Source: a virus. Taken from it: a stretch of DNA of 20,986 nucleotides. The notes below the pieces were generated by a model. That model did not search any database, was not told the DNA's origin, and was given only the letters and a program-made list of their open reading frames with translations. Positions 7,036 through 13,303 of this stretch are shown one piece after another (within the stretch, counting starts at the first letter, position 1; the number at the start of each line of letters is the position of its first letter). A program made the position numbers and the translations under genes. The DNA lies in IMG/VR virus record IMGVR_UViG_3300042565_002255, positions 1 to 20,986 of that record. One strand, written 5' to 3'.

Positions 7036-7439
7036 CGTTTGTCTGCCTTTCTATCATCGTGAGGGTTGCGCACCTCATAGGTTCGCCCCTCGCTCGGGCG
7101 CAGGATGTCGGGCCGCTCTGAAATCATCGTGCGAACGGCTGACTGTGATACGCCTGCCGAGGTGGCGATTTCTTTGACGGTCATGATCGCGAACACATTC
7201 TGAGATGCCCAGAGCCTCAGCATCTCCCGAGCGTCAGGTCTGCCGAAGATGAGCCTGTCTCCCTGCCAAGCCCAGCCATCGCTCAGCCGGGCAGATGCCA
7301 TCAGTTCTCGTTTGACCTCAACTCGGGCCGCATCTCGTACAGAAATCGGCACAACGCCGACCCATCGAGGCATCCCATGTTCCTCTATCGCTCGGGCGCA
7401 GATTGCCTCTGCCTCTGCTTGGGAGATGCGCTGGCTCAT
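7032..7439 (-). CDS. HTH DNA-binding protein (possible regulator)
   Basis: A 135-residue protein, ATG 7439, with GAGGA seven bases upstream, overlapping its neighbour by ATGA. Residues about 86-110 form a convincing helix-turn-helix: MTVKEIATSAGVSQSAVRTM, followed by ISERPDILRPSEGRTYEVRN, which looks like a winged or recognition-helix context. The N-terminal part has no recognised family. It lies in the leftward operon that starts at the divergent promoter region 7684-7868, so it is a natural candidate for controlling that region or the related promoter at 14580. That link is an inference from layout only. Confidence 0.68.
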   Translation of the reverse strand: MSQRISQAEAEAICARAIEEHGMPRWVGVVPISVRDAARVEVKRELMASARLSDGWAWQGDRLIFGRPDAREMLRLWASQNVFAIMTVKEIATSAGVSQSAVRTMISERPDILRPSEGRTYEVRNPHDDRKADKR

Positions 7440-7684
7440 GCTGCGTCCTCATCATCGTCGGACTCCTCGGATACCTCGCAGTCATCCCACAGTTTCTTGG
7501 AGCCGTACTCATCGCCATCTCCGAGAGCGATGAACACCTCAGGGAACTTGGTATCTACCAGCGTGGTGATTGCTTGTATCTCCGATAGGAGGGGATACCT
7601 CGGCTGGAAAGCCCCTCGTACCTCAATGTTGCCGTGATCCTCCTGTATCTCTTGGAGGCGTTCAATCAGCTCATTTATTCTCAT
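7436..7684 (-). CDS. Unknown small acidic protein, first gene of leftward operon
   Basis: An 82-residue protein. ATG 7684 is preferred over an upstream start at 7762 because ACAGAGGGAG lies seven bases before it and because the leader hairpin and promoter occupy 7708-7762. It begins MRINELIERLQEIQEDHGNI (predicted helix), continues through VRGAFQPRYPLLSEIQAITT and ends in a run of acidic residues (SEESDDDEDAA). The acidic tail and absence of catalytic motifs suggest a small binding partner or inhibitor, but this is speculation. It is coupled to the HTH gene by an ATGA overlap and is the first gene expressed leftward. Confidence 0.62.
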   Translation of the reverse strand: MRINELIERLQEIQEDHGNIEVRGAFQPRYPLLSEIQAITTLVDTKFPEVFIALGDGDEYGSKKLWDDCEVSEESDDDEDAA

Positions 7685-7707
7685 GTCTATTCTCCCTCTG
7701 TTGTATG

Positions 7708-7726
7708 GAGAGGCTCCCTGCCCCTC
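7708..7726 (-). promoter_or_regulatory. 5' leader hairpin, copy with a variant stem
   Basis: Minus-strand stem GAGGGGC (7726-7720), loop AGGGA (7719-7715), stem GCCTCTC (7714-7708). All seven pairs form, one as G-U. The loop and the downstream ACAGAGGGAG match the two rightward copies, whereas the outer stem bases differ and are compensated. It lies seven nt after the -10 box. Confidence 0.72.
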
Positions 7727-7733
7727 TGCCTTG

Positions 7734-7762
7734 ACAATAGCGAGAGCAGCCCGAGGTTGCAA
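7734..7762 (-). promoter_or_regulatory. Leftward promoter, TTGCAA-17-TATTGT
   Basis: Read on the minus strand: TTGCAA at 7762-7757, a 17-nt spacer, and TATTGT at 7739-7734. The extended -35 block CGATTTGCAA (7766-7757) matches the rightward promoters at 7788 and 14577. The expected start falls just before the leader hairpin at 7726-7708. Confidence 0.7.
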
Positions 7763-7796
7763 ATCGGCTCGGATGCGCCTGAATAGGCGATTTGCA
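7757..7796. repeat. Inverted repeat formed by two divergent -35 regions
   Basis: TGCAAATCG at 7758-7766 and CGATTTGCA at 7788-7796 are a perfect 9-bp inverted pair separated by 21 bp (feature bounds add the outer -35 base at 7757). Each half contains the -35 hexamer of a promoter facing away from the other. It could serve as a shared activator or repressor site, or simply reflect the same promoter sequence placed back to back. Confidence 0.7.
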
Positions 7797-7820
7797 TTCC
7801 CCCAGCTCCATCCCTAAGGT
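7792..7820 (+). promoter_or_regulatory. Rightward promoter, TTGCAT-17-TAAGGT
   Basis: TTGCAT at 7792-7797, a 17-nt spacer and TAAGGT at 7815-7820. The same TAAGGT box and spacing recur at 14580-14608, and CGATTTGCA precedes both. Predicted transcription start is about 7826, at the foot of the leader hairpin. Confidence 0.74.
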
Positions 7821-7826
7821 TGAGGC

Positions 7827-7845
7827 ATCGGGCAGGGAGCCCGAT
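7827..7845 (+). promoter_or_regulatory. 5' leader hairpin, rightward unit 1
   Basis: ATCGGGC (7827-7833), loop AGGGA, GCCCGAT (7839-7845): a perfect 7-bp stem, six nt after the -10 box and eight before the Shine-Dalgarno AGAGGGAG (7853-7860). It has the same sequence as the copy at 14615. Confidence 0.75.
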
Positions 7846-7867
7846 ACTAAACAGAGGGAGCAATGAC

Positions 7868-8110
7868 ATGATCACAATGGAGCAGAGACAGAGGTTCATT
7901 CGCAAAGAGTGGGGCTCGTTCGTCGGCAAAACAATCAAGGAAATCAGGCCGCTCACGCAGGATGAGTGCATGTTCATCGGCTGGGAGTTTCGCCTAGAGC
8001 ATTATGCAACGGCAATCGTTTTCACGGATGGCTCGGCATGGATACCGATGGCTGACGAAGAGGGCAACAGCGCAGGGTTCCTCGCATGTGCAGACATGGA
8101 GCAGTGCTAA
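7868..8110 (+). CDS. Unknown protein, first gene of rightward unit
   Basis: An 80-residue protein from ATG 7868, seven bases after AGAGGGAG. Upstream in-frame starts lie inside the promoter or leader hairpin, and the ATG at 7877 is too far from the ribosome site. The sequence RFIRKEWGSFVGKTIKEIRP, then DECMFIGWEFRLEHYATAIV and FTDGSAWIPMADEEGNSAGF, looks like a compact beta-rich domain in which a strand-turn ends in DGSAWIP. No catalytic motif and no membrane segment are seen. As the first gene behind a strong, structured leader it is probably abundant early in infection. Function not recognised; a host-takeover role is possible but unsupported. Confidence 0.66.
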   Translation: MITMEQRQRFIRKEWGSFVGKTIKEIRPLTQDECMFIGWEFRLEHYATAIVFTDGSAWIPMADEEGNSAGFLACADMEQC

Positions 8111-8112
8111 TC

Positions 8113-8667
8113 ATGGCAACGCTCATCAAGGACGCTCTAGAGAAAGCGACAGACCATTACCTAGATCTGGTGGTGGATGATACAGCAGGAGGGCAGCTCG
8201 CCATCCACATACGCCTGCAGAACGACATCACGGCTCTCATCACGAACGAGGATGGGAGCGACATCCCCCATCATCCTGAGTCTGCTCAGCCTGTGGTCAT
8301 CGGCTGGTATCACGGACTAGACGGAGAGGGCATGGAGCAGATACGAACGCTGGTGTTCCCCAACATGAGGTATCTGCTGGCGTTCGCTGAGGCAGCCCCA
8401 GAGCTGTTCACGGATGGATACCATCGGGCTCTCGGCAAGAGGAGGCATGAGGGAGTGATCCGAGTTGAGGCGTTTGACCGACCCTCCTACTCCTCTCATG
8501 CTCATTGGGCTGTCTCGGTGCATAACAATCGGGATGAGGATGACTGCCTCTACTCCAACAGGAATCGCTCCACTCTGCCTCATGCGATGCGAGAGGCTCT
8601 CTCGCTCATCGCTGAGTTGGAGCAGGGCTGGGAGCAGGCTGGGTATCCCGGCTACGGAGAACGATGA
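8113..8667 (+). CDS. Unknown protein of rightward unit
   Basis: A 184-residue protein. ATG 8113 is chosen, two bases after the previous stop, with GGAGCAG at 8099-8105 as ribosome site; a longer start at 8086 would overlap the upstream gene. It contains DYLDLVV-type helices at the N-terminus (KATDHYLDLVVDDTAGG), a beta-like core (GQLAIHIRLQNDITALIT), a PVVIGWYHGLDGEGMEQI segment and a C-terminal helix EALSLIAELEQGWEQAG. No motif I can link to a known enzyme. Aspartate and histidine are frequent but not in a recognisable metal-binding order. Overlaps the next start by ATGA. Confidence 0.62.
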   Translation: MATLIKDALEKATDHYLDLVVDDTAGGQLAIHIRLQNDITALITNEDGSDIPHHPESAQPVVIGWYHGLDGEGMEQIRTLVFPNMRYLLAFAEAAPELFTDGYHRALGKRRHEGVIRVEAFDRPSYSSHAHWAVSVHNNRDEDDCLYSNRNRSTLPHAMREALSLIAELEQGWEQAGYPGYGER

Positions 8668-8849
8668 GAGACAACCTCTATCGCATCGAGACCAAACCTC
8701 GGCTAGGCCGATGGCGAGCCAAATACTCTGTTGCCGAATGGGGGCAGGCTGTCCTCCTCTATGAGGGCGTAAACATCGGCAACGGATACTCCAAGAGGCT
8801 GACCATCAACGGACAAACGCTAGACAGGCGAGACTCGCTAACTATGTAG
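8664..8849 (+). CDS. Small unknown basic protein
   Basis: A 61-residue basic protein coupled to the upstream gene by ATGA at 8664-8667. It reads NLYRIETKPRLGRWRAKYSV, then WGQAVLLYEGVNIGNGYSKR and LTINGQTLDRR, with alternating hydrophobic residues indicating a small beta-sheet domain. There is no transmembrane segment or cysteine pair. Length and position are typical of uncharacterised accessory genes ahead of a phage recombination module. A 47-nt gap to the exonuclease gene follows and contains that gene's strong Shine-Dalgarno (AGGGAGGA) but no convincing promoter. Confidence 0.58.
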   Translation: MRDNLYRIETKPRLGRWRAKYSVAEWGQAVLLYEGVNIGNGYSKRLTINGQTLDRRDSLTM

Positions 8850-8896
8850 CACCCCTCCAGCAGGATGATCTCATCAACAAACTAGGGAGGAACATC

Positions 8897-9871
8897 ATGG
8901 TAGAAATAGTGGAGAAGCCTGAGCATGGCTCAGAGGAATGGCTTCGCAAACGATGGAGAGATGCAGAGGGTCGCTGTTTGTTCGGCGCATCAGAGGCGGC
9001 CTCAGTAATGAATCAGAGCCCATACTCCTCTCGGGGAGCCCTGTTCGCAGCCAAGAGCGCAGAGCCGACAGTTGGGCTCCAAACGGAGGCGTTCAGGCGA
9101 GGTCATGTGCTGGAGCCTGCCCTGCTCGCTGAGGCTGGGCGCATCCTCGGGGCTCCTATCTCAACGCCCGAGGTGATGTACCGTTCCGGGCGATGGATTG
9201 CGACTCTGGATGGCATCATCGGCTCCGAATCTGCCCCTGAAATCATCGTAGAGGCCAAGACCACAACTCGATACTCGGTCAGGGATGCAGAGGATCTACC
9301 TGCCGAATGGCTCTGGCAGACATGGGTTCAGGGCTCCCTCCTCAACGCTCAGGTGTTCATCATGTGCCTAGACCGAGATCAGAGGCTGTCGCTCACGCAG
9401 GTTCCCGATAATCAGCCTGCTTGGGATGCCCTGCTGGAGGAGGCTGAAACGCTCGGCTCTGCCATAGACAAAGGCGATTTCCTCCCAGCTGCAGAGTATG
9501 ACTACGACGAAATCGCTGACCTCTGGAGAGCAGAGCCCAAGACGATAGAGCTCCCCAGCGATGCCGGGCAATGGCTCCACATCCTCGCTGATGCCCGAGA
9601 TTTGCAGGCTCAGGCCGACAAACAGGAGAAGGAGGCGAAGGATGCGCTCGCCCGAATGATGCTGGACGCAGAGATAGGGCTGCTTGGGGGCAATCAGGTT
9701 CTTACATGGAAGGAGCAGGCTGGCAGAGCCTCGCTCGATCAGTCTCGGCTCCGATTAGATCATCCAGATCTCGTCGCAGCGTATGAGAAACAGGGGAAAC
9801 CGTTTCGTGTGATGCGGCTCTCCTCTGGCAAATCATCCAAATCACGCAAAGGTAAGGGAGAACAATCATGA
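8897..9871 (+). CDS. YqaJ/lambda-type recombination exonuclease
   Basis: A 324-residue protein from ATG 8897 with AGGGAGGA in the preceding 15 bases. PD-(D/E)XK nuclease landmarks are present: LFGASEAA (G30, E33), RRGHVLEP (E73), ATLDGII (D105) and EAKTTT (E119-A-K121), followed by WLWQTWVQGSLL, the Gln-containing helix of the YqaJ family. Such exonucleases degrade one strand of linear duplex DNA 5'-3' and pair with an annealing protein. Residues about 220-260 form a charged coiled coil, and the C-terminus is lysine-rich. The next gene, overlapping by ATGA, has features of an annealing partner, so the pair probably forms a Red-like system used in recombination or in making concatemers for packaging. 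Confidence 0.86.
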   Translation: MVEIVEKPEHGSEEWLRKRWRDAEGRCLFGASEAASVMNQSPYSSRGALFAAKSAEPTVGLQTEAFRRGHVLEPALLAEAGRILGAPISTPEVMYRSGRWIATLDGIIGSESAPEIIVEAKTTTRYSVRDAEDLPAEWLWQTWVQGSLLNAQVFIMCLDRDQRLSLTQVPDNQPAWDALLEEAETLGSAIDKGDFLPAAEYDYDEIADLWRAEPKTIELPSDAGQWLHILADARDLQAQADKQEKEAKDALARMMLDAEIGLLGGNQVLTWKEQAGRASLDQSRLRLDHPDLVAAYEKQGKPFRVMRLSSGKSSKSRKGKGEQS

Positions 9872-10536
9872 GTTTCAACATGGAGGGATACGTTGATGTC
9901 GCTGAGAGGATACGCCTGTTCAAGGGTTTGTATCCGAACGGATGTCTGCGGCCCTACAATCCAGCTGAGCCGTTCAGAATCATGGAAATCGGAGGGAAAG
10001 AGTTCATTGTTTACACAGCTGCAGCGTTTCGCTCCCCTGATGATCCCTGCCCCGGCATCGCAGTAGCGGCAGAGCCAGCAGTAGGGCAAACCTCGTTCAC
10101 CAAGAACAGCGAAGTGATGAACGCTGAGACATCGGCTTGGGGTCGCGCCATCGTGGCCGCCCTCGCAGCTGACTCCCAGCGCATCGCCTCAGCAGACGAG
10201 GTGCGCAACAGGCGAGAGGAACCTCAGAATGCCCCAATCCCGTTTCCAGTCAGAGACAAACAGGCTCATCCAGCAGGCTCATCCAAGAGCCGGGCAGCCT
10301 CAACGCCATCGGCAGGGGCGAGCGATCAGGTCAGCGACAAACAGCTCGGGCTTCTCAACAGGCTCATTCGGGAGCGAGGCGTAGATGATGCTCTCGCTCT
10401 GGCATCGGTAGAGGCTGATCGAGACATCACAGCTCTCGCCCAACTGAGCAAGAAGCAGGCGAGCAGCCTCATCTCGGTCATCATGGCTCTCCCGGCTGAG
10501 GGTCAGGAGGATTCAACTCCCGAGGAGCCGTTCTAA
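9868..10536 (+). CDS. Putative single-strand annealing protein / exonuclease partner
   Basis: A 222-residue protein coupled to the exonuclease by ATGA at 9868. The N-terminal domain (VDVAERIRLFKGLYPNGCLR; EPFRIMEIGGKEFIVYTAAA) ends with NAETSAWGRAIVAALAADSQ and RIASADEVRNR. That ETSxWGRA...IASADEV phrase resembles ERF/Sak-like annealing proteins, whose core also carries a G-R-A helix. A low-complexity linker leads to a C-terminal helical module SDKQLGLLNRLIRERGVDDA ... LSKKQASSLISVIMAL, a short module often seen at the ends of phage recombination proteins. Adjacent to the exonuclease it most likely anneals single strands, but the annealing family is not confirmed. Confidence 0.6.
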   Translation: MSFNMEGYVDVAERIRLFKGLYPNGCLRPYNPAEPFRIMEIGGKEFIVYTAAAFRSPDDPCPGIAVAAEPAVGQTSFTKNSEVMNAETSAWGRAIVAALAADSQRIASADEVRNRREEPQNAPIPFPVRDKQAHPAGSSKSRAASTPSAGASDQVSDKQLGLLNRLIRERGVDDALALASVEADRDITALAQLSKKQASSLISVIMALPAEGQEDSTPEEPF

Positions 10537-10925
10537 TGGGAGGGAATCTGCAACTATTCCAGCCAACGAACGGGCTTGGGATGGCATCAGAGGTTGTAAA
10601 TCCGATGATGAAGGAGGAGCCTGAGAGGCTCGCCAGAGCATCAGATCCCTCTACCTCCCATCGGGCAGCTCAGATAGCGGCCATCCGAGGCAAATCTCAG
10701 AAGGCTCTCCTCCTGCTCGCCTATCAGCGAGCCGAGGAGAGAGGGCTGACCGATGAGGAGGCTGGAGCATCGGCTGGGCTCTCAGGCTCAGGGTATTGGA
10801 AGCGATGCTCAGAGCTGAGAACGCTCGGGCTCATCGCTCCCTCAGGGAAAGAGAGGCAAGCATCGTCGGGCCTCATGGTGCAGGTTTGCTCCATAACGCT
10901 CGCAGGGATGAGAGCCCTCTCGTGA
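10536..10925 (+). CDS. Winged HTH-like protein
   Basis: A 129-residue protein whose ATG overlaps the previous stop by one base (TAATG). Residues about 53-105 form a winged-helix-like domain: KSQKALLLLAYQRAEERGLT, DEEAGASAGLSGSGYWKRCS, ELRTLGLIAPSGKERQASSG. The phrase ASAGLSGSGYWKRCSELRTLGLI is a turn and recognition helix followed by a wing. The N-terminal 40 residues look disordered, and DPSTSHRAA is a phrase common in such phage proteins. It sits next to recombination genes and just before the WhiB gene (GTGA overlap). It may regulate the operon or assist DNA processing; no evidence separates these. Confidence 0.6.
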   Translation: MGGNLQLFQPTNGLGMASEVVNPMMKEEPERLARASDPSTSHRAAQIAAIRGKSQKALLLLAYQRAEERGLTDEEAGASAGLSGSGYWKRCSELRTLGLIAPSGKERQASSGLMVQVCSITLAGMRALS

Positions 10926-11236
10926 CGTATCGAGGCGATTGGCGAGAGAGAGCAGCCTGCCGGGGCGTTCCCCCAGACCTGTTCTTCCCTCCGAAGCCGA
11001 GAACGACAGCAAACTACAAGGCGGCCAAGAAAATTTGTGAGAAATGCCCTGTTCAGGAGCAGTGCCTCAACCTCGTTCTCCCTCTGGAGACAGTGGATGA
11101 TCGCTTCGGCCTATTCGGAGGGATGACCCCATCCGAGAGGAGGAGGCTCAGATTCAAGATGAGGCTGGGGAGTGCCGACTACGGTGTTAGAGATGGAACA
11201 GCACGAACGCAAGGGCGAGTGTCAGGGAAATCGTGA
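10922..11236 (+). CDS. WhiB-family Fe-S transcription factor
   Basis: A 104-residue protein. Start GTG 10922 overlaps the upstream stop (GTGA); an upstream in-frame ATG would add residues in the wrong frame context. Four cysteines in WhiB spacing are visible: C13 (AACRGV), C39-x-x-C42 and C48 (KKICEKCPVQEQC), which hold a [4Fe-4S] cluster in the family. The turn FGLFGGMTPSERR follows; most WhiB proteins have G-V/I-W-G-G here, so the Trp is replaced by Phe. WhiB proteins bind the primary sigma factor of actinobacteria and change promoter choice; phage copies have been reported to act on host WhiB pathways. This gene is the best single pointer to an actinobacterial host. Confidence 0.85.
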   Translation: MTYRGDWRERAACRGVPPDLFFPPKPRTTANYKAAKKICEKCPVQEQCLNLVLPLETVDDRFGLFGGMTPSERRRLRFKMRLGSADYGVRDGTARTQGRVSGKS

Positions 11237-11642
11237 GAAATGCGGCGTGGAAGGATGCCCGAAGTTCGGAACGCTCGGCAGAGCCGGGAGAGATGGCAAA
11301 CGCAGGATTAGAGGATGTGAGGATCCTGCAGCTCGAGGCAGGAGAAACAGAGCGAAGGGAGATGGCAAGGCTCGCAGGGTTCGCAAACAGCTCAACCTCG
11401 GAGGAGCAAACACACGGCATGAGGAGCTTTGGGGAGGAGCCGTTCGGGTTGAAATCAAGGCAGGAGCGCAGGTTGGGCCGATTGCTACTCGGTTCAGGGC
11501 AGCAGAGCAGCAGAGTGGAGCATCGAGAGCCCTCGGAGACATCAGGCCGTTCGTGTTTGTTGCGATGCCCGACGATTGGGGGTCGGAAGGTTTGGCGATC
11601 ATGCGCCTCTCGGCGTTTGCAGATTTGCTCAACGGAGGCTAG
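11172..11642 (+). CDS. PD-(D/E)XK-type nuclease, Holliday-junction-resolvase-like
   Basis: A 156-residue protein from GTG 11172 (GAGG at 11161-11164 seven bases upstream); ATG 11193 is an alternative start, and either overlaps the WhiB gene. An N-terminal cysteine cluster (C17, C24, C29, C49) may be a small zinc-binding element. The core RGRRNRAKGDGKARRVRKQL (basic) is followed by ELWGGAVRVEIKAG, where the VExK (E94, K96) is the catalytic strand of PD-(D/E)XK enzymes, and then a basic helix with RFRAAEQQSGAS. This resembles Hjc-like or phage resolvase-type nucleases. It would suit a role in resolving replication or recombination branches next to the exonuclease pair. Assignment is moderate because the first acidic residue is uncertain. 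Confidence 0.6.
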   Translation: MPTTVLEMEQHERKGECQGNREKCGVEGCPKFGTLGRAGRDGKRRIRGCEDPAARGRRNRAKGDGKARRVRKQLNLGGANTRHEELWGGAVRVEIKAGAQVGPIATRFRAAEQQSGASRALGDIRPFVFVAMPDDWGSEGLAIMRLSAFADLLNGG

Positions 11643-11656
11643 ACAAGAGGGCTCTG

Positions 11657-13303
11657 ATGGATGAGAAGCTCGGCGTTGTCTCCCTGTTCTCTGGCGTTGG
11701 AGGAATGGAACTCGGATTGGAGAGGGCAGGGATGCGCTCGGTGTACCAATGTGAGATTGACAAACATTGCCAGAGCATCCTTGAACATCATTGGCCGGGT
11801 TTGCCCCGATGGGATGATGTCTCTACGCTGACTGCGAAGGAGATCCTCTCCAAAGTAGATCGTGCTGATGTGATCGCTTGGGGCTCTCCCTGCCAAGATT
11901 TGTCTGTAGCAGGACGCAGAGCAGGGCTCGCAGGTTCACGCTCGTCGCTATTCCACGAAGGTATGAGAATCATCCGAGAGATGAGAGAGGAAACAAATGG
12001 AAAGTATCCAAGAATCTCTATTTGGGAGAATGTCGCAGGAGCCCTCACTTCCAACAAGGGAGCTGACTTCGGGATCGTCCTCGATGCGATGGCAGAAGCA
12101 GGGGCGATGGTCTGCGAGTGGCGGCTGCTGGATGCACAATACTTCGGAATCCCCCAACGGCGTAGAAGAGTGTTCCTCGTCGCTGTCTTTGATTCTGATG
12201 TCGCAGAGCGAAGTTCCAATCCGATACTCTCTCTCAGCGAAGGCTTGCGAAGGTATCCTGCGCCGAGCAGCTCGGAGAGGCAAGGTTCTCCCGGCGAGGT
12301 TGCAGCGAGCCCTAGAGGAGAGGGCTCAGGGGTTGCCTACACCAAATCCAAGCGACCCAGAAGCGTAGAGAATGATGAGACTTGGGAGGCTGGCCGCCCG
12401 GCTCCGACGCTGAACGCATTTGATCAGGGCGATGTTCGCTCTACAACTGTTGTTGTTGCGGCGAGCGAGGGGCAGGGAGTGATTTCGTTCCCGACGAACT
12501 TCGGGTCTTATGCTCAGGCTACGGAGGAGATAGCTCAGAGCATGGCAGTCAAAGCAGGGCCGCCCTCGATCATGCAGGAGAATCACGCTCGCCCTGTCGG
12601 TCAGCCTGTTCTCGGATCGGAGATTGTTGGGCCGCTCTCGGCTTGCGATTGGAAGTATCCACAGAATCAGCAACTAGCAGAGAACAAGTTCATCGTTGCC
12701 GAGGAGCCTGTGCTGATGCGCCAGCGAGAGGGCAAAGCCGGGGGAGGTAAAGGGCCGCTGCTATCGCACAACAAATCTTTGACGCTCGCTGTGAACAACG
12801 ATCAGTATCTGTTCCAAGCCGAGGAGGATCCGATACTGTTTGAGAACTCGTACCGAGACAATGTGAGAGTTCAGCACGATGGCATCTTCCCGACGCTGAC
12901 TGCGAAGATGGGAACAGGAGGGAACAATACGCCGATGTTGGCGCATGAGCAGCCTGTCGCTTTCTCCATCCGAGAGGATGCGAAGGCGAACACATTCTCT
13001 GCTACGCAGCTAGACCGAGCGAACGCTCTTTCAGCCCTCCAGCCCTCGCCTCAATCGCATCACGCCCAGATGTTCATCACAGATGTTGCCCTAGAGAGCC
13101 CTCCTCGGATGATTGTGCGCCGACTGATGCCGATCGAGTGCGAACGGCTGATGGGATGGCCCGATGATTGGACACGCTGGAGAGCCGATGGCAAGGAGCA
13201 GGCTGATACGCATCGCTACAAACAATGCGGCAACGGAGTTGCTTCGCCCTGCTCGGAATGGATTGGGGGCATCATCGCCCGGCTCCTCGGAGGCTCCTCC
13301 TGA
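11657..13303 (+). CDS. C5-cytosine DNA methyltransferase with large insertion
   Basis: A 548-residue protein. ATG 11657 is chosen: AAGAGG lies six bases upstream and the catalytic domain starts at once. Motif I is SLFSGVGGMELGLERAG (11-25), motif IV GSPCQDLSVAGRRAGL (C79 nucleophile), motif VI ENV (124-126), motif VIII QRRRRVF (167-173), motif IX RRLMPIECERLMGWPDDWT (near 490-506) and motif X KQCGNGVASP (near 522-531). The enzyme transfers methyl groups to C5 of cytosine, presumably to protect phage DNA. The stretch of about 300 residues between motifs VIII and IX is far longer than a typical target-recognition region and contains repeated P-T-L-like phrases. Target sequence is unknown. Confidence 0.9.
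   Translation: MDEKLGVVSLFSGVGGMELGLERAGMRSVYQCEIDKHCQSILEHHWPGLPRWDDVSTLTAKEILSKVDRADVIAWGSPCQDLSVAGRRAGLAGSRSSLFHEGMRIIREMREETNGKYPRISIWENVAGALTSNKGADFGIVLDAMAEAGAMVCEWRLLDAQYFGIPQRRRRVFLVAVFDSDVAERSSNPILSLSEGLRRYPAPSSSERQGSPGEVAASPRGEGSGVAYTKSKRPRSVENDETWEAGRPAPTLNAFDQGDVRSTTVVVAASEGQGVISFPTNFGSYAQATEEIAQSMAVKAGPPSIMQENHARPVGQPVLGSEIVGPLSACDWKYPQNQQLAENKFIVAEEPVLMRQREGKAGGGKGPLLSHNKSLTLAVNNDQYLFQAEEDPILFENSYRDNVRVQHDGIFPTLTAKMGTGGNNTPMLAHEQPVAFSIREDAKANTFSATQLDRANALSALQPSPQSHHAQMFITDVALESPPRMIVRRLMPIECERLMGWPDDWTRWRADGKEQADTHRYKQCGNGVASPCSEWIGGIIARLLGGSS

Noticed and set aside
7731-7736. Plus-strand TTGACA as a -35 box
   Set aside because: No TANNNT box lies 16-19 nt downstream; the same bases are part of the leftward -10 region.
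7827-7845. Leader palindrome as a simple repressor operator
   Set aside because: The leftward copy has different half-sites but intact pairing and an identical loop, which fits RNA structure better than a sequence-specific DNA site; not fully excluded.
12326-12673. Minus-strand frame within the methyltransferase
   Set aside because: No start signal, and the methyltransferase frame is supported by motifs on both sides.
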